This document shows positions 43,038 through 52,647 of a stretch of 64,000 nt of DNA, in pieces. Under the pieces are notes generated by a model, which saw only the letters and a program-made list of their open reading frames with translations, did no database searches and was not told the origin of the DNA. The stretch is from Rhizobium aethiopicum (GTDB lineage Bacteria > Pseudomonadota > Alphaproteobacteria > Rhizobiales > Rhizobiaceae): the NCBI RefSeq assembly GCF_014197535.1, contig NZ_JACIFV010000002.1, positions 186,001-250,000 on the forward strand, read 5' to 3'. The position numbers and the translations under genes were made by a program. Every line of letters begins with the position of its first letter. Position 1 is the stretch's first letter.

Positions 43038-44147
43038 CTACCTTCGCGAGGTCGCAATGGACTCTCCGCAGCACCGGTCGATCTTCGATAAGCGCCGGAA
43101 CAAGGCCTTCGTCCGGAAGCGTGACCACCCGCCGACCAGCGGGATAAGGGGGTCTAATTCCTCGAATTTCTTAAAATACTTCTGCTTTGATTGCCTGACC
43201 GGCCGGACTTTGGCCAAAGCCCTGTTTGTGGCTCTGTTGGCTTTTGAGAAGATCAGTTTGATTACGACGGCCACAGCAAGCAGGGGGCTATGACGATAGA
43301 TGTGCCTAAGCGAGGTGGCGGCGCTGTGCCAATCTTTCAAAGCTGCAAATTTTGAGAATGCATACAGGTGAGCCGAGGCGTGGGCGCAGCTGACGACGAA
43401 AGCGGGAAGCTCCGGGTTGCGGGAGACACATTGCTCGGTCACTGCCAAAAGCGACCGCGCCATTCGGGACCTGTCGGCAGACATGGCTGCGGAATGAAGG
43501 CGATAGCCCACCAGACCGAGTGGCACAGCCTCGATCTTGAAATGCTCGGCGGTGCGGAGTTCGAAATCGAAGTCTTCGCATCCTCCAATTCCTCGATCGG
43601 CATAGCTCGGATCGTAGCCGCCGATTTTGTCTATGACGGCGCGGCGCACCATGAAGCCGCTGCCATTGCCGACAAAGCGGAAGACGAGGTGGCGAATGAG
43701 AATGGATTCCCGGGCGTTGAGCGACGAGCCGGACCTCGTGCAATATCCCTCGGAATCGACGAAACGGTGAAGGGCATATACTGCACCCCACGCGTCCGGC
43801 AGGGGATGGAGCGCTGACAGCATCCTTTCGACATAAGTGGGATGCCAGAGATCGTCTGCGTCGATGAAGGCTATATAGCTAGACCTGGATGCCTCGATCC
43901 CGGCATTGCGCGCCGCGGCTACACCACGATTTTCGGTCGACAGGATCGTGATCCTCGGATCAGCTGCGGCGAACTCGCGACAGATCGATGCGGTATCATC
44001 GGTGGAGCCGTCGTCCACGACGATGATTTCGAGTGCCGAATGGGTCTGGTCGACAACCGATCGAAGTGTGGCGGCGATGAACTCTTCGGCATTGTAGGCA
44101 GGGATGACGACTGCCACCGTCAATCCGGATAGAGGCTCAGCCGCCAT
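43038..44147 (-). CDS. GT2 glycosyltransferase
   Basis: A 369-aa GT-A enzyme: AVVIPAYNAEEFIAATLRSV, VVDDGSTDDTASI, GVAAARNAGIEA and the metal site FIDADDLWHP. It is clearly a paralogue of the GT2 at 45897-46973 over the first 250 residues (GYDPSYADRGIGGCEDFDF against GYDSALRDQGAEGCEDLKL). The C-terminal part is hydrophobic in places. Start 44147 (GGATGGG before it) overlaps the end of the ABC transporter gene; 44159 is possible. Last gene of the second glycan operon. Confidence 0.85.
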   Translation of the reverse strand: MAAEPLSGLTVAVVIPAYNAEEFIAATLRSVVDQTHSALEIIVVDDGSTDDTASICREFAAADPRITILSTENRGVAAARNAGIEASRSSYIAFIDADDLWHPTYVERMLSALHPLPDAWGAVYALHRFVDSEGYCTRSGSSLNARESILIRHLVFRFVGNGSGFMVRRAVIDKIGGYDPSYADRGIGGCEDFDFELRTAEHFKIEAVPLGLVGYRLHSAAMSADRSRMARSLLAVTEQCVSRNPELPAFVVSCAHASAHLYAFSKFAALKDWHSAATSLRHIYRHSPLLAVAVVIKLIFSKANRATNRALAKVRPVRQSKQKYFKKFEELDPLIPLVGGWSRFRTKALFRRLSKIDRCCGESIATSRR

Positions 44148-45900
44148 AGAGCAACCCATCCGCTGTTGTGGCCGGACGCAGGTCGATCCGGTTCTTCATC
44201 AACCTTGCGACCGACGGGCGATGGCTGACGACGATCAGGGTCCGGCCGTCATATTCCCTGAGCAGGAGGGAGAGCACGCGCCCCTCCGTCTCCTCGTCGA
44301 GTGCGCTGGTCGCTTCGTCCAGGAGCAATATGTCGGGCCGGCCGGCCAGCGCCCGCGCCAGACCGATGCGCTGTCGTTGCCCACCCGAAAGCCGGATCGC
44401 TTCGTCGCCCAGCCATTCGTCGAAGCCGTAGGGCAGATTCTCGATGAATTCGGTGGCGCAGGCCATATCTGCCGCCCAGCGGACATCCTCCTCAAGGATG
44501 TCGCGACGGAAGCGGATATTGTCGAGGACGGAGCCATCCATAAGCTCGACGTCTTGGCCCGAGACCGCGAGCAGGCGCAGCCAGCTGGATCGCTCGATAG
44601 TCGAGAGGTCCTTGCCATCGATCGTGATCCGGCCTTCGGTCGGCTGAATAAGGTCGAGAAGCATGTTGATGATCGTCGTTTTGCCGGAGCCGCTGGGTCC
44701 GGTCAGAGCCGTGGTCTCGCCTGCCCTGATCGAGAAGCTGGCATGACGCACGGCAGGCATTCTGGCCTCTTCGTAGAAGAAGGATACATCGTGGAAAACG
44801 ATCTCCTGTTTTAGATGTCGCAGTTCCTCTCCGCCTGCAGTTTTTCTGGCGTCGTCCTGTTCCGCGATCAGCGCGAGCACGTTTTGCAGTGAGGCTTCGA
44901 TTTCATGCAAGCGCAGCAGCTGGGAATCGAATTGCTTGATATGTGGCTGGAGCCTGTAAAGAAGTATCGTGGCAGACAGGGCGGCCCGAAAATCGACCGG
45001 CAGGACCTGCGAGGACAGGATGATCGTCAGGATCACCCCGAATGTCAGCGTTTCGCTCAGAAGCGACGTTGCTGCCCCCATCCGATCCGAACGGCGCCAG
45101 GTTTCCCCCACTGTCTTGGACAAGGTTTCGAAAATACCTTTGTGGTCGTCTTCCAGACCGAAGCTCTTCACCGCCTTTAAGGTCTGCAATGTGGTCCAGC
45201 TCAGATGGGTCAATTCTTCCAGAGCTGAAAGACTGGCGGCGCCAAGACGGCGATAGGCAGCTGCAAACAAGCCGAGGCTGAGGTTATGGACGACGCCGAA
45301 CATCACCGCGAGCACAGCAATCGGCCATGCCATTACGAGCATTCCGGCCCCGAAAATGATGATGGTCCCGAGACTGATTCCCAGGCGCACAAGGCCGGTA
45401 TGAGCTGAGGCCACGGAATAGGATTCGGTGGCGATGACATTGATCAGATCGCTGCGCTCATAGCGTTGAAATCGCTGGAAGGGGATCGTCAGAATCTTTG
45501 CATAAAGACGGTGACGAATACTCTCGCTGATCTGATGGCTTACGGTGCTTGCGATGATGTCGTTGACGAAGCCCAGAATGATCCTCAGGATGATCGCGCA
45601 GATCAGCACGGCGACTAGCATCGACTTCGTGATGGAAGATTCCAATCCGCCAAAATATGCCGGTAGCCAGGCGACGGACCCGGAAGCAGGGCTTTGTTGG
45701 CTGAGGGCAAAAACGAGGCTGACCAGCAAGGTTATCCCCACCATTTCCGATAGCCCGGTCAGGATACCGATGACGATCAGGACGGAGGTCTTCAACCGGA
45801 GCGAGGGAACGAGCTCCAGAAGTTCGCGAAAACGCGCTGCGACAATAACGTTGAAGGCGCCCCACGACCTGCGGAGAACGGGTTTCCGTAGCGTCATCAT
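44137..45900 (-). CDS. PglK/MsbA-like ABC half-transporter, probable glycan flippase
   Basis: A 587-aa fused membrane-ATPase protein. Six helices cover about residues 25-300. The nucleotide-binding domain has Walker A GPSGSGKTT, Q-loop SGQDVELMDG, signature LSGGQRQRIGLARAL, Walker B ILLLDEATSALD and the His switch VSHRPS. Closest in type to PglK, which flips lipid-linked oligosaccharides, or to lipid exporters; there is no Wzx or Wzy in this locus. ATG 45900 overlaps the preceding GT2 stop (ATGA). It is flanked by two paralogous GT2 genes. Confidence 0.87.
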   Translation of the reverse strand: MMTLRKPVLRRSWGAFNVIVAARFRELLELVPSLRLKTSVLIVIGILTGLSEMVGITLLVSLVFALSQQSPASGSVAWLPAYFGGLESSITKSMLVAVLICAIILRIILGFVNDIIASTVSHQISESIRHRLYAKILTIPFQRFQRYERSDLINVIATESYSVASAHTGLVRLGISLGTIIIFGAGMLVMAWPIAVLAVMFGVVHNLSLGLFAAAYRRLGAASLSALEELTHLSWTTLQTLKAVKSFGLEDDHKGIFETLSKTVGETWRRSDRMGAATSLLSETLTFGVILTIILSSQVLPVDFRAALSATILLYRLQPHIKQFDSQLLRLHEIEASLQNVLALIAEQDDARKTAGGEELRHLKQEIVFHDVSFFYEEARMPAVRHASFSIRAGETTALTGPSGSGKTTIINMLLDLIQPTEGRITIDGKDLSTIERSSWLRLLAVSGQDVELMDGSVLDNIRFRRDILEEDVRWAADMACATEFIENLPYGFDEWLGDEAIRLSGGQRQRIGLARALAGRPDILLLDEATSALDEETEGRVLSLLLREYDGRTLIVVSHRPSVARLMKNRIDLRPATTADGLLYGG

Positions 45901-46973
45901 AAATGATCCATCCGGGACTTGATGAGCTCGCCTGTCCGTATCGTTGGCGTGGCTGCGACAAGGTCGTAAAACGACGTGCCGCTGATGGGGAGCGCCACGC
46001 TTTTCGGAGCCGCCCCTTTCGGCCACGCGTGCGACCTACGACGTATCCGTTTCAACAGTTTCCTGCGCTGCCGCTTCGCTTGGCGCCACAGATGCCTGAC
46101 AGCTTGGCCGACAAGCCTTGACGGGAATCTCCTGACAAGGAGAGGCGCCACTTTCCTGACCTGCCCGTAGTTGCCGCCGGCAAACGCCTGCTTGAAATAC
46201 CAGCACGCCGTATGGAATTCCGCCCGGGTGGCGGCGGCGGCAAGATCGGGATGGCGCCGCTTCACGTCTGCCATCACCAGAGCGTGGGATTTCAGCATGC
46301 GCGAGGCGTTGCTCGACATGTTGCCTGCGGTAAAACGATAACCGGTCAGGAAATCGGGAGCCACTGCAAAGGGTAGTCTTTCAGCCAATGCGAGATAGAG
46401 CTTCAGGTCCTCGCATCCCTCGGCTCCCTGATCACGCAGGGCAGAATCATAACCCCCGCATGCCAGGACTTCCGCCCGCGGCATGAGGGGGGTGCTGCCG
46501 TTGCCGATGAAATTTTCCCCGACCAATATTTCGAAGACATCGCCCTCATAGAGCACGGGACCCGAATGGCTGAAAATCACGTCGTTCCCGTCGATTGCCG
46601 CGTACCAGTTGTAGGCGACGCCGTGGCCTGTCGACAATTTCCCGAGTGCGCGGACTTGCATCTCGATTTTTAGAGGGTGCCAGAGGTCATCGGCATCGAT
46701 CGGTGCGATGTAGCTGCCGCGGGCCTCTTCTATACCGTAGTTGCGGGCACGGGCGACGCCGCCGTTTTGCTGGCGAAGGACACGAACGCGCGGGTCAGAA
46801 AGGCGATATTCTGTCGCCAGTTCGAATGTTTCGTCCCGCGATCCATCGTCCACGACGAGGATCTCGAGGTGTTCATAGGTTTGGGCCGAGACGCTTCGCA
46901 GCGTTTGCACGAGGGTCGCTTCCGCATTGTACGCGGGAATGATGACGGTCACCAAAAGAGGGTCAATGATCAT
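45897..46973 (-). CDS. GT2 glycosyltransferase
   Basis: A 358-aa GT-A enzyme with VTVIIPAYNAEATLVQTLRS, VVDDGSRDETFEL, GVARARNYGIEEA and PIDADDLWHP. The C-terminal half is basic (KRQRRKLLKRIRRRSH), suggesting membrane surface binding. It begins four bases after the stop of the big fusion gene and runs into the ABC transporter gene by four bases. Paralogue of the GT2 at 43038-44147. Confidence 0.86.
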   Translation of the reverse strand: MIIDPLLVTVIIPAYNAEATLVQTLRSVSAQTYEHLEILVVDDGSRDETFELATEYRLSDPRVRVLRQQNGGVARARNYGIEEARGSYIAPIDADDLWHPLKIEMQVRALGKLSTGHGVAYNWYAAIDGNDVIFSHSGPVLYEGDVFEILVGENFIGNGSTPLMPRAEVLACGGYDSALRDQGAEGCEDLKLYLALAERLPFAVAPDFLTGYRFTAGNMSSNASRMLKSHALVMADVKRRHPDLAAAATRAEFHTACWYFKQAFAGGNYGQVRKVAPLLVRRFPSRLVGQAVRHLWRQAKRQRRKLLKRIRRRSHAWPKGAAPKSVALPISGTSFYDLVAATPTIRTGELIKSRMDHL

Positions 46974-46977
46974 GGCA

Positions 46978-49900
46978 TTATCCGATAAAGGCGTTGGGAT
47001 GGCCCATCAGTTCGGCAAACGCCGTGATGGGTAAATCGCCGCGTACCTCAAGGCGCGGGAGTGACAGCAGCTTGTCCGAAAAGCCCGCTTTTGCCGGCCT
47101 GGTGGTGAAGCCAATTTGATATCCCGCCTCGGCCAGAATTCCGGGAACACGGAAATCGGTGCAGCCGAAGGGGAGAGCGATAGATGTCGTGGCCGCGCCG
47201 AGCCGGTTCTCCAGCGTCTTGCGAGAATGAACCGCTTCGGCCAATAGCATGGCGTTATCCAGCGCACTCGCCGGCGTGTGGGTTTCCAGATGAGACCCAA
47301 ATCGGATGCCCTTTCGATGGAGATCCTCAATGTCGTTCCAAGACATCAGAGGGGCTGGCTCACCGTAAGCGGCATCCCAATCCGATCGGCCGCCCACTTT
47401 GTCCGTCACGACGAAGACGTCGGCGCTGAAGCCGTTCTCTACAAGGATGGGATAGGCTTCGGTAAAAAAATCGAGATAGGCATCATCGAAGGTCAGGACG
47501 ACCGGCCGCCCCTGTATCGGCTTTCCCACCTGAAGCAGATGGGCCAGCGCATCGGACGTCAGCCCATAGTAGCCCTGCCGCCGGAGAAACTGCATGTGCT
47601 GGCGGAACATCTCCGGCGCGATCCGGAAACGCCGCAGCCGATCGGGACCTTCGCGCGCGATTCTGTGATACATCAACACCGGGATCGAGGTCGTCACTTC
47701 GTTCGACCACGCCGCCACTCGTTCGACACCGGCCGGTCCCCAGATGATGTTCTTGGCCACCTCCGTGTCCAATGGGACACCGTGCCGTTCAAACCGTATT
47801 GTGTGTACGGACGTTTCACGCTTGCGGAACCGATGAATGGCGTAAAGCTCGGTCTCGATCGTTTCTTCCAGGCTAAGGTCCGGCAGGTTCGAAAAGACTT
47901 TCCTGATGGTGCCGACACCGAACGGATTGTCCCAATCGAAACCGGTCCTTTCGGGCTCGTCTCGCCGGAGATGGGCGTGAGCGGTAATCAGACAGCCGCC
48001 CGGCTTCAGTGCTGCGGCAATCTTTCGGCAGACCCGCTCCAAGACCTGTTCGTCATCCATGTAATAGAGGACTTCCGAGCAGACGATCAGGTCCTGTCCG
48101 CCAGGAATGTCGTCGCCTGCGAAGTCCAGGACACGAAACTCGGCATTCCCCAACTCTCGGCACCGCTCGGATGCTCTTTCGATCGCACGACGCGAGATGT
48201 CCGTTGCCGTCAGCGTCCCGACCTTTTGCGCAAGCTTGGCGGAGAATATCCCCTCCGCACAGGCAAGTTCCAATGCCTTGCCTATCCCTTCCGGGACAAG
48301 GCCCAGCGTCTGCTCGTATTTGACCTGTTCGTAGATCGACACGTAGTTCCATGGGTCGGGATGCTCAAAGACCCGTTCCCAATATTCCTCTTTGGAAGCG
48401 GCCTCTGACAAAAGGGCTTCCTTTCCCGTTTTTTTTCCGCGGCGCTCGGCTAACACCGCGCCATGCAAGCGCTCATTCTGCCGATCTGCCTTCGAAAGGT
48501 GCAGGTCATCCGTTTCCCCGTCGCCTGCCAGAGATTTTATAAGAGCTGCGTCGCGCGTTGATTGGACAAGGCGGCCGAGGCGTCCCCGCCGTCGTCCTCC
48601 CCGACGAAGAATCCCAAGGAAGCCTCTATAGTTACGCAAGGTTTCGAATAACCAGTGGCGCGCATAGGCGAAGGTCCTTGGCGTGGGCAGCCGGCCGCCT
48701 GCATGCATGTCCCGGACGATCAGGCGAACCAATGCGCCGACCGACAGATCTCCCCATAGCGGCCCCACGTGGGCACCGATATGTTTCTGTCCAGACGAAA
48801 GCTGCAGTACCAGCGTATCGGCTTCGACGGCCTTGGTAATCTTCGCGAGCTTGTTGACGTCGACGCCCACAGTCTGGACGCGTCCGAGCTTAAAAGGACG
48901 CGAGACGGCTTCTGATGAAAGCCGCCAGGCAAGAAGCTGCTCTGTCTTTCGTGCGGTTCCGGCCAGCGAATGGCTTTCGATGAGGGCGAGGAGCCGCGCG
49001 ACTGCCGGTGCCCACGAGTCCATCAGGTCGATCAGGGCGCCAGTATTCTCAACCGATTGGCCCGTCTGCAACCCATGAAGGATGGCCACCGCCATCATGT
49101 CTTCGTGGCCCGAGCCATCGGGAAATTCCGGCAGAAGCTCGGCCAGGTCCTTGGGATCGGTTTCCGCACAAAGATGCATCGACGCGATCCAAATGAAGAT
49201 GCGAAGCTGGCTAAGGGCCGGCTTCGGCCAAGCGTCGTCCTCGCCCTGCGTCGGCAAGCCCCGCTCAACTTGCAAGGCCCGCGCCCTTTCCGTCACGACA
49301 ATCGCGTCCCGCATCATCCTGATCGGATCGGACGACAGAGAGCCGGCCTTCATGCGATAGAAGGCCAGGCATTTGTCCACCCGCTGGAATCGAGCCCCGG
49401 CGAACGCCATGCGAAGCCAGAGATCCCAGTCCTCGCAGGTTTGTAATGTGACATCCATGCCGCCTAGTTCCGTAAAAAGGCGCTTGGGAAAGACTGCCGT
49501 ATGAATGGCCAGAGCGCAAATTGACGAAAATTGTTGGATTGCACGATCTCCGGTAAGATCATGCGCCTGCTCGATCTTCTGCATCCGGCCGTCGGCCGTG
49601 ACGCGGCGATAGCTGCAATGGGCGATTAGTGGCTGAGACTGGTTGCTGGCGATCGGCAGCATGCTTTCGTTGAAGGCGGGATCCAGCCAGTCGTCGGCAT
49701 CGAGCATGCAGAGGAGAGGCGCAGCGGCAAGCTGAGCGGCTGCATTGCGTGCGGCGGCGGCACCGGCATTCGGTTGACGGTAAAGGGTAATCCGCCCGTC
49801 CGCGTTGGCAAGGCTTTCAAGGACCTCCCAAGTCCCGTCGGTCGAGCCGTCATCCACCACGACCGCCTGCCAGTTCGATATCGTCTGATTTTGCAGGCTG

Positions 49901-49980
49901 CCCAGACAATCCGACAGCGTACCGGCGGCATTATAGGCCGGGATGAGAAAGGAGATCGCAGGTCTCGACGCCGTCACCAT
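46978..49980 (-). CDS. Three-domain fusion: GT2, NodS-like methyltransferase, NodB-like deacetylase
   Basis: A 1000-aa protein from ATG 49980, which overlaps the upstream GT2 stop by seven bases. Residues about 9-240: GT-A domain (SFLIPAYNAAGTL, VVDDGSTDGTWEV, MLDADDWLDP). Residues about 530-730: SAM methyltransferase of NodS type, with PWNYVSIYEQVKYEQTL, ALELACAEGIFSAKLA and SEVLYYMDDE. Residues about 760-1000: polysaccharide deacetylase with TFDDAY and the metal site SHLETH. All catalytic motifs look intact. It would add an N-acetylated sugar, remove the acetyl and methylate the product, but the substrate is not known and this is not a nod locus. Confidence 0.88.
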   Translation of the reverse strand: MVTASRPAISFLIPAYNAAGTLSDCLGSLQNQTISNWQAVVVDDGSTDGTWEVLESLANADGRITLYRQPNAGAAAARNAAAQLAAAPLLCMLDADDWLDPAFNESMLPIASNQSQPLIAHCSYRRVTADGRMQKIEQAHDLTGDRAIQQFSSICALAIHTAVFPKRLFTELGGMDVTLQTCEDWDLWLRMAFAGARFQRVDKCLAFYRMKAGSLSSDPIRMMRDAIVVTERARALQVERGLPTQGEDDAWPKPALSQLRIFIWIASMHLCAETDPKDLAELLPEFPDGSGHEDMMAVAILHGLQTGQSVENTGALIDLMDSWAPAVARLLALIESHSLAGTARKTEQLLAWRLSSEAVSRPFKLGRVQTVGVDVNKLAKITKAVEADTLVLQLSSGQKHIGAHVGPLWGDLSVGALVRLIVRDMHAGGRLPTPRTFAYARHWLFETLRNYRGFLGILRRGGRRRGRLGRLVQSTRDAALIKSLAGDGETDDLHLSKADRQNERLHGAVLAERRGKKTGKEALLSEAASKEEYWERVFEHPDPWNYVSIYEQVKYEQTLGLVPEGIGKALELACAEGIFSAKLAQKVGTLTATDISRRAIERASERCRELGNAEFRVLDFAGDDIPGGQDLIVCSEVLYYMDDEQVLERVCRKIAAALKPGGCLITAHAHLRRDEPERTGFDWDNPFGVGTIRKVFSNLPDLSLEETIETELYAIHRFRKRETSVHTIRFERHGVPLDTEVAKNIIWGPAGVERVAAWSNEVTTSIPVLMYHRIAREGPDRLRRFRIAPEMFRQHMQFLRRQGYYGLTSDALAHLLQVGKPIQGRPVVLTFDDAYLDFFTEAYPILVENGFSADVFVVTDKVGGRSDWDAAYGEPAPLMSWNDIEDLHRKGIRFGSHLETHTPASALDNAMLLAEAVHSRKTLENRLGAATTSIALPFGCTDFRVPGILAEAGYQIGFTTRPAKAGFSDKLLSLPRLEVRGDLPITAFAELMGHPNAFIG

Positions 49981-51152
49981 GGCTGCATTTTCCAGCGGCC
50001 GAGAAGATAAAATGCGCCCTGCAGGCTCCCCAGAACCTCTTCCTTCAGAAAGAAGTTGTCCGAAGTCGCTCCGCGTTCGAGCCGCTTCGCGAACCTTTTG
50101 AGATGATACCAGGGGAGCGACATTAGCATGCGGCGCAGATTGCCCAGCTTGCCGGTGTTCTGGTACTGGATCAGCAGCGCAGCGACATGGCCTTTCATAT
50201 ATTGATGGATCTGTTTTGCCAGCCCTTCCATGTCCTTGCGGTGAAAATGCCACGAAACCGCGGTCGGCTCGTAGCGGCAAGTATGGCCATGATGGAGAAG
50301 CCGATCCCAGAACTCGGAGTCGTCCGAACACCCAGCCGCCCCCGCGCCGAGTCGGACGTCGAATAATCCGCATTCATCGAACACTTTGCGACGAAACGCC
50401 TGGCTTGCTCCTGCGCCGACCATCGACATGGGATTTTTATGCCGCTTATGCCGGCGATAGAAGTGCCGATCGAAGTCCCTGCGCCGATAGCCTCGGCCGA
50501 ACCCCCAGTGTCTTTCGAATATCAGCTGCGCGGGCGTGGAAAGCTCTCCGGGAAGGACGAGGCCGGTGACGCACCCGATTTCGGGCTGGTCGAACCCCTT
50601 CATCAGGTTCTCGAGCCATCGTTCGTGAAGCACGACATCGTCGTCCGTGAAGGCGACGAATTCCGTCGTTGCCGCGCGCACGGCAGCGTTTCGGGCATAG
50701 TCGAGGCCGATCCTATCCTCACGGACATAGGTGGCGCCGGCTGCCTCTGCGACACGACGCGTGCCATCGCCGGCCGATGCGTTGTCGACAACGACGATCT
50801 CGACCGGCGGAAGAGATTGTCTGGGGATGGATGCCAAGCAGCGGGCCAGCTCGTCGGGCCGGTCCTTGGTGCAGATCAGAATACTGACGTCGTGATTTTT
50901 GAGCGGGATTTGCGCGACCTGATGCGCATGCTCGACCGTCTCGGGCTGCACGACGCGCAAGGCGAGTGCGGTCGTGTTCTCTGGCTTGTCGACATAGGCC
51001 TGTCCTACGGGAAGGCCATCCGACAGAAAGATCACCAACCCCTCGGAAAGGGCGGATGAGCCAGTATCGACCTCGGCCGAGGCGAGATCCAGATAGCGAA
51101 TTGGTACGGGAAAGCGGATGTCCTTCAGATCAGCCGGAATTGGTTCTCGCAT
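49974..51152 (-). CDS. GT2 glycosyltransferase with N-terminal extension
   Basis: A 392-aa protein. The first 85 residues are an extension without catalytic motifs. The GT-A domain follows: VSILICTKDRPDELARCL, VVDNASAGDGT, GLDYARNAAVRAA and TDDDVVLHERWL. The C-terminal part includes FWDRLLHHGHTCRYEP and ends GRWKMQPW. ATG 51152 has a GAGAGAG purine run. Its stop lies inside the start of the fusion gene, so the two are coupled. UDP-xylose synthase, 140 bases upstream, may supply its donor. Confidence 0.85.
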   Translation of the reverse strand: MREPIPADLKDIRFPVPIRYLDLASAEVDTGSSALSEGLVIFLSDGLPVGQAYVDKPENTTALALRVVQPETVEHAHQVAQIPLKNHDVSILICTKDRPDELARCLASIPRQSLPPVEIVVVDNASAGDGTRRVAEAAGATYVREDRIGLDYARNAAVRAATTEFVAFTDDDVVLHERWLENLMKGFDQPEIGCVTGLVLPGELSTPAQLIFERHWGFGRGYRRRDFDRHFYRRHKRHKNPMSMVGAGASQAFRRKVFDECGLFDVRLGAGAAGCSDDSEFWDRLLHHGHTCRYEPTAVSWHFHRKDMEGLAKQIHQYMKGHVAALLIQYQNTGKLGNLRRMLMSLPWYHLKRFAKRLERGATSDNFFLKEEVLGSLQGAFYLLGRWKMQPW

Positions 51153-51290
51153 CAACGCTCTCTCGATCGCACCCTTGAACCTTGCGCATCGGCCCTAGAT
51201 CGGGCTTATCTGACGGCACTATGCGCCGGTTCAGAATATCGGCGCCCTTCGCGCGTTCGAAAGGCCGCGCGCCGCCCCAAGCCGTCAGCA

Positions 51291-52271
51291 TCAACGATGC
51301 GCGCTGCGCAGCTGTGATGATTGCTTCTCGGCCTTCATTTTTTCCCTGAACCATTCGAGCGTCAGGGCCACGCCTTGCTCGTAACTGATCTTACAGGACC
51401 ACTCGGGCATGACGTAGTTCGCATTGCTGAGGTCCGGCCGCCGGTTGGTGGGATCCTGCGGAGGGGACGGCTCGAAGACGATCGGTACGCCGCCGACGAG
51501 ACGGGAGACATATTGCGCGACCTCGAGAACCGAGATTTCGCGATCGTTGCCGACGTTCAGAGGCCCCTTATAGTCGGTTTGGTTTACCCAGAAATAACGC
51601 GCGAAGCCGTCGACGATATCGTCGACATAACCCCAGCTGCGGGACTGCAGACCATCGCCGAATACGGTGATCGGGCGGCCCGAGAGCGCCTGGGTGATGA
51701 AGTTGGAGACCGCGCGCCCATCGTCGGCGCGGGTGCGGGGGCCATAAATGTTGAAGGGACGGACGACCTTGACGTCGAGCCCCTGGGTGCGCTGCATCTC
51801 GAACAGCAGCGATTCCGTGCAGCGCTTGCTCTCGTCGTAGGACGAGCGTGGCCCTGTACAGTCGACCTGGCCCTTGTAGGATTCGGGCTGCGGCGAGACC
51901 AGCGGGTCGCCATAGACTTCGGAAGACGAGGTAAAGCCGAAACGACCGCCCTTTTTCAGGAGATCGAGAAGCCGCATTGCCCCGAGAAGATTGGCGGAAA
52001 TCGTCCGCTTCGGCTCCTTCATATACCACGGTGGCGATGCGGGAGAGGCAAGGTGGTAGATTTCGTCGAATTTATCGGAGGTCTGTAAGGTTTCGACATC
52101 CGATTTCACGAAGTGAAAACGCGGATCCTTGATGTGCTCGATGTTTTCGAGAAGTCCGGTCCAAAGATTGTCAACAACTACGAGTTTCTGAACGTCAGTC
52201 CGGAGCAGAAGTCGGTCGCACAAATGCGACCCGATGAAACCAGCTCCGCCCGAAATCAATACAGTTTTCAT
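51291..52271 (-). CDS. uxs: UDP-glucuronate decarboxylase (UDP-xylose synthase)
   Basis: A 326-aa extended SDR. NAD-binding GGAGFIG (8-14), the SSSEVYGD strand, catalytic SYDESKR (Tyr and Lys), and RPFNIYGPR, YVDDIVDGF motifs mark it as UXS. It makes UDP-xylose and CO2 from the UDP-glucuronate produced by the dehydrogenase at 1.4-2.8 kb. ATG 52271 lies nine bases after AGGGG; a second ATG at 52277 is too close. Together with a GH10 enzyme in the other glycan operon it hints at a xylose-containing glycan. First gene of the second glycan locus. Confidence 0.9.
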   Translation of the reverse strand: MKTVLISGGAGFIGSHLCDRLLLRTDVQKLVVVDNLWTGLLENIEHIKDPRFHFVKSDVETLQTSDKFDEIYHLASPASPPWYMKEPKRTISANLLGAMRLLDLLKKGGRFGFTSSSEVYGDPLVSPQPESYKGQVDCTGPRSSYDESKRCTESLLFEMQRTQGLDVKVVRPFNIYGPRTRADDGRAVSNFITQALSGRPITVFGDGLQSRSWGYVDDIVDGFARYFWVNQTDYKGPLNVGNDREISVLEVAQYVSRLVGGVPIVFEPSPPQDPTNRRPDLSNANYVMPEWSCKISYEQGVALTLEWFREKMKAEKQSSQLRSAHR

Positions 52272-52647
52272 TTGCATTGCCCCTGATGACTTCAAGTAAG
52301 GTAATTGTCTATTAGCATTCCCTATAAGGACTGGCAATTGCTTAGAAAAAGTCTAAGAAATACTCGCGCGTTAATCTTAATTATTAATTTGCAGTACTTA
52401 AGGTAGTATCACCATGTGCACTGCGGGGCGAAGTTGCGGACCCTCGGACATATGCTGCAGCCGGCTCGACCACAGCATTCTCCATCGGCCGTTGCGGGTT
52501 CTCTAGCACACGAGCGCAGTCGCGCATCGGTCTAAAGTCCGACTCGAGACGAGTACTTTGATTCAGAGCGTTCTCCTCCGTGTGCCTCAAGGCCGACGCC
52601 TAAACAGCCTGCTCCAGCGTCCATCAAGCCGACTGCGCCCATTTCGA
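52272..52647. other. Intergenic region between uxs and ampC
   Basis: No gene. A perfect inverted repeat CTTAGA-AAAAG-TCTAAG (52341-52357) lies about 75 bases upstream of the uxs start and could be part of its control region. The ampC side has no clear terminator. Confidence 0.45.

Noticed and set aside
42622-43293. Plus-strand frame of 223 codons in the AT-rich gap
   Set aside because: No ribosome site, no recognisable domain, and it runs into the antisense of a real GT2 gene.
46978-49980. Nodulation locus reading of the NodS/NodB-like fusion
   Set aside because: No nodD, nod box, nodA, nodI/J or chitin-synthase-like NodC; the neighbours are surface-glycan genes.
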